Shown here: positions 57,526-64,000 of the stretch, one piece after another
Position numbering within the stretch: the stretch's first letter is position 1
Layout: each line of letters begins with the position of its first letter
Source: Pseudomonadota bacterium
GTDB lineage: Bacteria > Pseudomonadota > Alphaproteobacteria > Acetobacterales > Acetobacteraceae
Length of the DNA stretch: 64,000 nucleotides
Reading direction: 5' to 3'
NCBI GenBank assembly: GCA_021816925.1
Contig: JAKAWQ010000007.1
Coordinates: 1 to 64,000 of the forward strand
Program-made: the position numbers and the translations under genes
Notes under the pieces: generated by a model
Seen by the model: only the letters and a program-made list of their open reading frames with translations
What the model was told of the DNA's origin: nothing
Database searches by the model: none

Positions 57526-58932
57526 ATGAGCGCGCCCGGCGCCAACGGGCATCGCCTTCCGTCCGTGGACGCGGTCGTGAGGAGCGAGGAAGGAGCGCGT
57601 GCGGTTGTGCGCTTCGGGCACCCTGCCACCGTTGCTGCGGTGCGTGAGACGCTGGCCGAGTGGCGCGCCGCAAAGAGGGCGCCGGCGGATGCCTCTCTGC
57701 TGGCCGCCGCCGCGCTCGAGCGGCTTGCGGAAGCCGCGGCGCCGAGCCTCAGGCCTGTCTTCAATCTCACCGGCACCGTGCTGCACACCAACCTCGGCCG
57801 CGCGCCGCTTGGCCCTGCGGCAACCACGGCGGCGGTGGCGGCGATGCGCGGGCCCGTCACGCTCGAGTTCGATCTCGCCTCCGGCGGCCGCGGCGAACGT
57901 GACGATCATGTGCGTGCATTGCTCAGCACGCTCTCCGGAACGGCGGATGCCACGGCGGTCAACAACAACGCCGCTGCGCTGCTGCTCGCGTTGAACAGCC
58001 TTGCACTCGGGCGCGAGGTGGTGGTCTCGCGCGGCGAGCTGATCGAGATCGGCGGTTCCTTCCGGCTGCCCGAGATCATGACGCGGGCGGGCGTGCACCT
58101 GATCGAGGTCGGCACGACAAACCGCACGCATCTTCGGGATTATGCGGCGGCGATCGGGCCGGCAACCGCACTCGTTTTGAAAGTGCATCCATCTAACTAT
58201 CGCATCGAGGGCTTTACCGCTGCGGTGCCGGCACACGCTCTGGCTGAGCTTACGCGCGCCCGCGGCCTGCCTCTCCTGCACGATCTCGGCTCGGGCGTCC
58301 TGATCGATCTTTCGCGTTTCGGGCTGCCGCGGGAGCCCACGGTCGCCGAGGCTGTCACGCAAGGCGCAGACCTTGTCACCTTTTCCGGCGACAAGCTGCT
58401 CGGCGGGCCGCAGGCCGGATTGATCGTCGGACGCGGCGATCTGGTGGCAGAGATCAATCGCAACCCGCTCAAGCGTGCGCTCCGGCTCGACAAGATCCGT
58501 CTGGCGGCACTCGCGGCGACGCTTGCGCTCTATCGCGACCCGGGCCGGCTGGCCGCGCGCCTGCCGGCGCTCGGCCTGCTCACGCGGCCTGAGCAGGAGA
58601 TTCGTGCAGCAGCAATACGGCTTGCGCCCGTACTTCAAGCCGCGGTCGGTGCTGCGTTCTCAGTCGAGGTCGTGCCCTGCCGTAGCGAGATCGGCTCCGG
58701 CGCGCTGCCTGTGCAAACAATTCCTAGTGCCGCACTCGCGATCGCAAGCCGCCGCAGGGGTGCCGGCCGCACGCTGCTCGAGCTTGCGCGGGCACTCAGG
58801 AACCTCCCCATGCCGGTGATCGGCCGCTTCGCCGCCGGGCGCCTCCTCCTCGATCTTCGCTGCCTCGAGGACGAGCCGGGCTTCGCTGCCAATCTCGCCG
58901 GGATCGGCACGGATCCGGGAGATGCGGCGTGA
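57526..58932 (+). CDS. selA: L-seryl-tRNA(Sec) selenium transferase
   Basis: A 468-residue PLP enzyme. FNLTGTVLHTNLGRAPLG, the Asn-rich VNNNAAALLLALNSL and the cofactor Lys in VTFSGDKLLGGPQAG (about residue 290) are conserved. It converts seryl-tRNA-Sec to selenocysteyl-tRNA using selenophosphate. SelD, which makes selenophosphate, is not encoded in the window. It overlaps selB by four bases (GTGA). Confidence 0.96.
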   Translation: MSAPGANGHRLPSVDAVVRSEEGARAVVRFGHPATVAAVRETLAEWRAAKRAPADASLLAAAALERLAEAAAPSLRPVFNLTGTVLHTNLGRAPLGPAATTAAVAAMRGPVTLEFDLASGGRGERDDHVRALLSTLSGTADATAVNNNAAALLLALNSLALGREVVVSRGELIEIGGSFRLPEIMTRAGVHLIEVGTTNRTHLRDYAAAIGPATALVLKVHPSNYRIEGFTAAVPAHALAELTRARGLPLLHDLGSGVLIDLSRFGLPREPTVAEAVTQGADLVTFSGDKLLGGPQAGLIVGRGDLVAEINRNPLKRALRLDKIRLAALAATLALYRDPGRLAARLPALGLLTRPEQEIRAAAIRLAPVLQAAVGAAFSVEVVPCRSEIGSGALPVQTIPSAALAIASRRRGAGRTLLELARALRNLPMPVIGRFAAGRLLLDLRCLEDEPGFAANLAGIGTDPGDAA

Positions 58933-60938
58933 TCGTCGGCACCGCCGGCCACATCGATCACGGCAAGACCGCGCTCGTCGGCCGGCTTACCGGGGTGAAC
59001 ACGGATCGTCTGAAGGAGGAGAAGGAGCGCGGCATCTCGATCGATCTCGGGTTCGCCTATCTGCCCGCGCCGGATGGCAGAGTGATCGGCTTCATCGACG
59101 TGCCTGGCCACGAGCGTTTCATCCACAACATGCTGGCCGGTGCCGCCGGCATCGATTTCGTACTGCTGGTGGTGGCGGCGGACGACGGGATCATGCCGCA
59201 GACGCATGAGCATCTTGCGATCGTCGATTTGCTCGGCGTGAGCGAGGGGCTGGTCGTGCTGACAAAGCGTGACCGCGTCTCCGCCGAACAGCTCGCCGAG
59301 GTCGAGGCCGAGGTCGTGGAACGGCTGGCCGGAACCGGGCTCGCCGGCGCCGAAACGCTCGCAGTTTCCAGCACGACCGGCGAGGGGATCAACGAGCTCC
59401 GCGAGCGCCTCTTCGCGGCTGAGGCAAATTTGCGAGCCCGGGATGACACTGGCGCGTTCCGCCTCGCCGTTGATCGCCGCTTCTCTCTTCCCGGTGCCGG
59501 CACGATCGTCACCGGCACCGTACTCTCCGGCCGGGTGGCAGTGGGAGACAAGGTGCTGGTCAGCCCCGCGGGTCTTGCGGCTCGTATCCGCACGATTCAT
59601 GCCCAGAACCGGCCTGCCACAGCCGGGCGGATCGGCGAACGATGCGCGCTCAATCTCGTCGGCGAACGCATCGGCAAGGAGAGCATCCAGCGTGGCGACA
59701 TGGTGCTCGATCCCTGGCTGCACGCCCCGGCAGCGCGGATCGACACAACCCTGCACGTGCTTGCGGGCGAGGCGAGGCCGGTCGGGCAATGGATGCCGGT
59801 GCGGTTCCATCACGCGGCCGCGGAGTCCGCCGGCCGTGTCGTGCTGCTCGGTGACACGCCGATTCCGCCGGGCGGCTCGGGACTTGTGCAGCTCGTGCTC
59901 GAACGGCCGATTGCAGCGGCAGCGGGCGATCGCTTCATCCTGCGTGACACCAGCGCCACCCGCACGATCGGTGGCGGGCGGCTGGTGGATCTCCGCGCAC
60001 CGGCGCGGCGGCGCCGCACGCGGGAACGGCTGGCGGCGCTTGCGGCCCTGGCAGAGGCGAGTCCGACCAAAGCGCTTGCCCGGTTGCTCGAGGGGCCGCC
60101 GTTCCATGTTGAGCTTCTGACATTTGCCCGCGATCGCGCGCTGCCGACCAGCCAGATCAAGTCGATCTCGGAACGCCTTGACCTCATCACGCTCGCCTCC
60201 GCCGAGGCTCGCTTCGCCCTTGCTGCCGACTCCTGGAGCGGGCTTCGCCGGGATTTGCACGCCGCGCTCGACTCCTTCCACGCGGGCAATCCGGACCTGC
60301 AGGGGATGGCACGCGACCGGCTTCGCGTTTCGCTCACGCCGCGGCTGCCGCCGCCGGTCTTCGCTGCTGCCCTCGATCGGCTCGCGGGGGAGGGGGCGAT
60401 CGCGCTCGAAGGCGCGTGGGTGCGGCTGCCGTCGCACCAAGCGCGCTTTTCCTCCGCGCAAGACCAGCTCTGGCGCCGCGTGCGCCCGATGCTCGAGGGC
60501 GAGGCGCGATTCCGCCCCCCGCGCGTGCGCGACATCGCAGCGCTGCTGCGCGCCACCGAAACGGAGATCCGCCGGTTGCTTCGGCTTGCCACGCGCATGG
60601 GCCGAACGGATGAGATTGCACAGGACCATTTTTTTCTCCGAGGCACGACCGCCGAGATCGTGACAATCGCCGATGAGGTTGCACGCGCGGCCCCCGGGCA
60701 TGCCTTCGGCGCTGCCGATCTCAGGGACCGGCTCGGCAACGGCCGCAAGGTCGCGATCCAGATTCTTGAGTTCCTCGACCGCCACGGTGTAACCTTGCGC
60801 CGCGGCGACCTCCGCCGGATCAACGCCCGGCGGCGCGACCTCTTCGGCGCCGCTCCTGCCGCCGGCGCGGCGCCCGGCTTGGGGAAGGGAAGCGCCCCCG
60901 GTGGGGCGTCCGGACTTCAAATCCGGGAGGGGCCGTAA
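58929..60938 (+). CDS. selB: Selenocysteine-specific elongation factor
   Basis: A 669-residue SelB. The G1 motif [16 protein letters not shown] is near the N-terminus, followed by [13 protein letters not shown] and the TKRD base-recognition motif. EF-Tu-like domains II and III and four C-terminal winged-helix units, the last ending near [13 protein letters not shown], complete it. The C-terminal domain binds the SECIS. It starts at a GTG overlapping selA. The last 18 codons lie inside the tRNA-Sec gene, and the stop TAA (60936-60938) falls in the tRNA variable arm. Confidence 0.96.
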   Translation: MIVGTAGHIDHGKTALVGRLTGVNTDRLKEEKERGISIDLGFAYLPAPDGRVIGFIDVPGHERFIHNMLAGAAGIDFVLLVVAADDGIMPQTHEHLAIVDLLGVSEGLVVLTKRDRVSAEQLAEVEAEVVERLAGTGLAGAETLAVSSTTGEGINELRERLFAAEANLRARDDTGAFRLAVDRRFSLPGAGTIVTGTVLSGRVAVGDKVLVSPAGLAARIRTIHAQNRPATAGRIGERCALNLVGERIGKESIQRGDMVLDPWLHAPAARIDTTLHVLAGEARPVGQWMPVRFHHAAAESAGRVVLLGDTPIPPGGSGLVQLVLERPIAAAAGDRFILRDTSATRTIGGGRLVDLRAPARRRRTRERLAALAALAEASPTKALARLLEGPPFHVELLTFARDRALPTSQIKSISERLDLITLASAEARFALAADSWSGLRRDLHAALDSFHAGNPDLQGMARDRLRVSLTPRLPPPVFAAALDRLAGEGAIALEGAWVRLPSHQARFSSAQDQLWRRVRPMLEGEARFRPPRVRDIAALLRATETEIRRLLRLATRMGRTDEIAQDHFFLRGTTAEIVTIADEVARAAPGHAFGAADLRDRLGNGRKVAIQILEFLDRHGVTLRRGDLRRINARRRDLFGAAPAAGAAPGLGKGSAPGGASGLQIREGP

Positions 60939-60975
60939 GCCGGTCCCTGGTGGGTTCGACACCCACTCTCTTCCG
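60883..60975 (+). tRNA. selC: tRNA-Sec (anticodon TCA)
   Basis: All features of bacterial tRNA-Sec are visible. The 8-bp acceptor stem GGAAGGGA/TCTCTTCC has one G-U pair, and the 6-bp D stem CGCCCC/GGGGCG has loop CGGT. Anticodon loop CTTCAAA gives TCA (60917-60919), between stems CCGGA/TCCGG. A long variable arm and the T arm GTGGG-TTCGACA-CCCAC follow, with discriminator G at 60975. The 3' CCA is not encoded (CCG follows). The first 56 bases overlap the 3' end of selB. Confidence 0.95.
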
Positions 60976-61038
60976 CCGCCGGCCGTTCCCGCGGCATACG
61001 CAGGGGCCGCTTATCCCTTCCTTTACCACTTCCTTTCC

Positions 61039-63000
61039 ATGCTTGCAGTCGCTTGCCGATCCTCAACGGAGATCAGTCATCTGCGCACCAGCGAGATCTC
61101 CACCGTCGATGCGGCGGAACTCACCTGCCAAGCCCTCGACCACTCGGGCAACATCGTGGTGGTCGCAAGCGTGCTCACCGATGCGCGCCTGGGGCTGGTG
61201 TTCGAGCATGTTAACAATGCGTTCACCATCGCCCTCGGCTATGCCGCCGCAGAGGTGCTTGGCCAGCCGTTCGATCTCCTGGTCGCGCCGCAGGCGAGCG
61301 AAGACGCCCTCGACGCCATCCGGCAATCGGTCGATCGGGGCCATTCCCTGCAGATCGAGTTGCTCTGCCGCCACCGCGGCGGGCAATCACGCTGGCTCGG
61401 GCTGCACTTCATGGCGCTCAAGGATTCGCCGCTCGTCGCCCCCTGCTACGTGATCCAAGCACGGGACATCACCGAGAAGCTGCGCGAGCGCAAGGAGCAG
61501 CGCAGCGTCCAGCAACTTCTTGCCTCGGTGTTCCTGTTCGTCGATGTGCCGGTGGCGATCGTCAACGAGAGCGGCGCCGTCCGCATGGCCAATCCACCGC
61601 TTGCCGATCTGCTCGCCGTGCCACCCGGAGCGGTCGAGGGCCGGCCCTGGACGGACTTCATCGACGCGCGCGAGCGGGACCGTGATGCCGAGGTTCGCAA
61701 ACGGCACGCAGCGGGGGAGCGCCAGGGCCGGTTTGCGGTGCACCTGCTGCGCCCGGACGGCGCAATCCTGCCCGCAACCGCCGTCTCGGCCGTCGTTGAT
61801 CGTCCCGGACTCGAACGGTTCCGCATCATCACGTTCCACGAGCGTCCGGGCGGCATCCGCCAGGGCTGCGCGCAAGCACACCGCCGCCGAAGCGCAGAAT
61901 CTCCCGGCGAGGATAGCGCCCTGCTCGCGGCGAAGATCACCCTGACGGGACTCGACGAGGTGCGCTCCGGGCTCGGTGTACGGTGGGTGGAGCAGGCGGA
62001 CCAGGCGTTCTCGGCCGCCGAGGAGGTCCTTCGTCGCCACCTCGCGGCCGACGAGAGCTTCATGCGCACGGACGATCAGGGGTTCCTGCTCCGCCTCAGG
62101 GACGAGAATGAGGAAGCGGCGTCCTATCGCACCGCCGTGATCGCGCGGGACATCCGCAGTGCGCTGATCGAGGCCGGCAGTGACGCCATCGGCGCGTCGG
62201 TGACGGCAGTCACCGCGGAACTCCCTCGCGATCCGAGGCCGGCGGGAAATCCCATCGCCCTGATGGATACGCTCGACCGGCGGCTCGCCGCGCAGCGCGG
62301 CCGGATCGAGCGGCACGCGGAGCGGGTGCTGCGGGAAGCCATGGAGCAGGCCACGGCCGTCCTGGAGCCCGTGACCGGCGCCGACCGCGGCAAGGCCGCT
62401 CCGCTCGCCTACGTGGCGCTGCCCGAGGCGGTGCACCGGCAGATCACGACGGCGAGGGTCGCCCTGCCCCCGTCGCGCCTCGAGGGTTTCGACCTCGATG
62501 CCTTCCTGCTGACGTTGGCGGCGGAGCGGATCGCCGAGAATGTGCTCGCTGGCCCTCCGCGGGTCTATCTGGTGCCGGTCGGCTTCGAGACGCTGGCCAA
62601 CCGGCGGCGCGGCCGGCGCCTGCTCGACGTCTGCCGCGCGCTCGACCAGCCCGTCCAACAGCGGCTCGCCTTGATGCTGGGTGGGATACCCCCGCTTGTT
62701 CCGCAGGCGCGGATCACCGATGCCATCCAGACCGTCGCGCCCTACTGCCGGTTCGTCGGTCTCGAGATCGAGCGCCCGGAACTACCGGACTTCGACTTCG
62801 CGCACGGCGCAATTCCGGTCGTCGCGCTTCCGGCCTCCGCCATTCCCGAGGGCGCCGCAGGCCCGGGACGCGAGCTTTCCCGCCTCGTAGCCCTGCTCGG
62901 CATGTTTCGCGTGCACCTGCTCGTGCGCCGCGTCGTGCCCGGGGCGGGCGTGACCGCCGAGATCCGCCAGTGCGGCGTCGATCTCTTCTCCTGGGCGTGA
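61039..63000 (+). CDS. PAS-domain signalling protein
   Basis: A 653-residue cytoplasmic protein. A first PAS domain covers about residues 35-145 (FEHVNNAFTIALGYAAAEVL, then CYVIQARDITEKLRERKE). A second PAS covers about 155-270 (VPVAIVNESGAVRMANPPLA). Then come a coiled or linker region and a roughly 180-residue C-terminal domain. The latter vaguely recalls a degenerate EAL barrel but has no EAL, DFG or GGDEF motif. A regulatory role is likely; output is unknown. It starts 63 bases after selC. Confidence 0.75.
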   Translation: MLAVACRSSTEISHLRTSEISTVDAAELTCQALDHSGNIVVVASVLTDARLGLVFEHVNNAFTIALGYAAAEVLGQPFDLLVAPQASEDALDAIRQSVDRGHSLQIELLCRHRGGQSRWLGLHFMALKDSPLVAPCYVIQARDITEKLRERKEQRSVQQLLASVFLFVDVPVAIVNESGAVRMANPPLADLLAVPPGAVEGRPWTDFIDARERDRDAEVRKRHAAGERQGRFAVHLLRPDGAILPATAVSAVVDRPGLERFRIITFHERPGGIRQGCAQAHRRRSAESPGEDSALLAAKITLTGLDEVRSGLGVRWVEQADQAFSAAEEVLRRHLAADESFMRTDDQGFLLRLRDENEEAASYRTAVIARDIRSALIEAGSDAIGASVTAVTAELPRDPRPAGNPIALMDTLDRRLAAQRGRIERHAERVLREAMEQATAVLEPVTGADRGKAAPLAYVALPEAVHRQITTARVALPPSRLEGFDLDAFLLTLAAERIAENVLAGPPRVYLVPVGFETLANRRRGRRLLDVCRALDQPVQQRLALMLGGIPPLVPQARITDAIQTVAPYCRFVGLEIERPELPDFDFAHGAIPVVALPASAIPEGAAGPGRELSRLVALLGMFRVHLLVRRVVPGAGVTAEIRQCGVDLFSWA

Positions 63001-63011
63001 CCCGGGAGCCG

Positions 63012-63794
63012 TCAGGCGAAAGCATAAGCGTCCATGCGCAGGAACCCGTATTCGACCGAACTGTGCAGGCGCCTTGCCCGCGCCGTCTCGCCGGCCGCGC
63101 CGAGCGCCACATAGAGCGGCAGCAAGTGCTCCTCGGTCGGATGCTCGTCCGCCGCGTGCGGGGCGAGGCCGCGATAATCCGTGAGCGCCGGCACGTCGTG
63201 CGCACGGATATGCTCATCCATCCAATCGGAGAAGGCAGTCACGTCCGGAGTTTCCGGCGCATCGATGCCGGCGCGGCCGCGACCGAAGCGGCGGAGGTCA
63301 TGGGTGAAGCTGCCGCTACCAAGGATCAGGATGCCCTGCGCGCGCAGCTCCGCCAGCGCCTGGCCGAGGGCAAGATGATGGCGAGGGCCAAGTGCGGTTT
63401 GTACCGAAAGCTGGAGCACCGGAATCTCCGCCTCGGGATAGGCGAGAAAAAGCGGCACCCATGCGCCATGATCAAGCCCACGCCTCGGGTCGAGCCCACA
63501 CGCGAAGCCGGCCTCGTCGAGGCTCGCCGCAATCTCGGAGGCGATCTCCGGCGCTCCAGGCGGACTGTAGGAAATCGCGAAAAGGGCCTGCGGAAAGCCG
63601 TAGAAATCGTGGATCGTCTCGTTGCGCGCGACGGCATTGACCATCGGCTCCGCAGTTTCCCAGTGCGCGGAGGCGACAAGGACCGCGCGCGGGCGCGGCA
63701 AGGAGCCGCCGAGCCCGGCGAGGAAGCGCCGGGCCGGCGTGTCGGTGATCGCCGTCATCGGCGAACCGTGGCTGACGAAGAGGGTGGGCATCAT
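63012..63794 (-). CDS. LigB-family extradiol dioxygenase (DODA/YgiD-like)
   Basis: A 260-residue protein. LFVSHGSPM with its metal His, VLVASAHWET with the second His, RGLDHGAWVPLFLAYP and the GSGSFTHDLRRF motif are conserved. Members cleave catechol-type rings (4,5-DOPA-type) with Zn or Fe; the natural substrate is unknown. Start 63794 is chosen over 63800. The DoxX gene upstream overlaps it by a few bases, so the two form an operon. Confidence 0.92.
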   Translation of the reverse strand: MMPTLFVSHGSPMTAITDTPARRFLAGLGGSLPRPRAVLVASAHWETAEPMVNAVARNETIHDFYGFPQALFAISYSPPGAPEIASEIAASLDEAGFACGLDPRRGLDHGAWVPLFLAYPEAEIPVLQLSVQTALGPRHHLALGQALAELRAQGILILGSGSFTHDLRRFGRGRAGIDAPETPDVTAFSDWMDEHIRAHDVPALTDYRGLAPHAADEHPTEEHLLPLYVALGAAGETARARRLHSSVEYGFLRMDAYAFA

Positions 63795-63796
63795 GG

Positions 63797-64000
63797 TCAC
63801 GCTGCTTTCCTGGAGCCGGCGCCACCTGCAAAAGAGAGCCGATCGTAGCCGGGCGTAGGAACGAGAGCGAGCGCGCCGTCCCCGAGCAGGACCTGGACGA
63901 AGAGGGTGATCGCCCAGAACAGCGGGTATTCGAACCCGCCGCCCTTGGCCGTGAAGAAGAAGCCGTTCTGCAGATGCACGAGCAGCACGGCGCCGATCAG
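63797..64000 (-). CDS. DoxX-family membrane protein, C-terminal part (right edge)
   Basis: The visible 67 codons are the C-terminal part of a DoxX protein. The segment VLLVHLQNGFFFTAKGGGFE is the family's last conserved block, followed by a membrane helix in LFWAITLFVQVLLGDGALAL. The start lies beyond 64000. DoxX proteins are four-helix membrane proteins often found beside redox or dioxygenase genes, as here. Confidence 0.88.
   Translation of the reverse strand: MIGAVLLVHLQNGFFFTAKGGGFEYPLFWAITLFVQVLLGDGALALVPTPGYDRLSFAGGAGSRKAA

Overview
This 64 kb, GC-rich window reads as a chromosomal segment of an alphaproteobacterium, most likely a Rhodospirillales member close to the Acetobacteraceae. 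That placement is inferred from the lpx-bam-rseP-dxr-cdsA-uppS-frr-pyrH-tsf-rpsB block, the NDUFA12-mlaD-otsBA cluster, a stand-alone NrdJ-like protein and overall protein character; no rRNA is present to confirm it.

Layout. (1) 1-4297 is an accessory region. It holds the N-terminal part of a Cas6-like CRISPR ribonuclease running off the left edge into a dispersed hairpin repeat, a FitAB/VapBC-type toxin-antitoxin pair flanked by two covarying hairpin repeats, a HigB/HigA pair, and a wrecked large serine recombinase. (2) 4298-19063 is a leftward core block for envelope and translation: glyoxalase I, lpxI, lpxA, fabZ, lpxD, skp/ompH, bamA, rseP, dxr, cdsA, uppS, frr, pyrH, tsf, rpsB. (3) 19064-21420 carries glnB-glnA behind a clear sigma-54 type promoter. 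(4) 21419-33797 is metabolic: a phosphoesterase, GMC oxidoreductase, aldo/keto reductase, EamA permease, S53 acid peptidase, and a sugar ABC transporter with SDR and Gfo/Idh/MocA dehydrogenases that suggest inositol or rare sugar use. (5) 33831-40736 holds a cation efflux protein and then a corrinoid locus: binding protein, permease, ATPase, TonB, adenosyltransferase, and a convergent BtuB-like receptor under a cobalamin riboswitch. (6) 40737-44552 is otsA, otsB, DUF2155, a small protein, mlaD and NDUFA12. (7) 44628-47853 has an NrdJ C-terminal-like protein, RidA and a FemAB/GNAT-like protein. (8) 48085-60975 is a selenocysteine island. (9) 61039-64000 has a PAS protein, a DODA-type dioxygenase and a partial DoxX protein.

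The selenocysteine island is the most notable part. A formate dehydrogenase catalytic gene contains an in-frame TGA at codon 200, followed at once by a SECIS-like hairpin with the bulged U and AGUCU-type loop expected for bacterial SelB. It is followed by its iron-sulfur and cytochrome b subunits, fdhE, selA, selB and a tRNA-Sec gene (selC) that begins inside the 3' end of selB. selD is not in the window. Between the fdh subunits and fdhE sit five genes not normally part of this operon: a UbiA-like prenyltransferase, a sulfite-oxidase-family molybdoenzyme, two membrane proteins (one with an amber codon close to its apparent start) and a membrane-anchored triheme cytochrome c. Together they look like an undescribed membrane redox module tied to formate oxidation; that role is inference from context.
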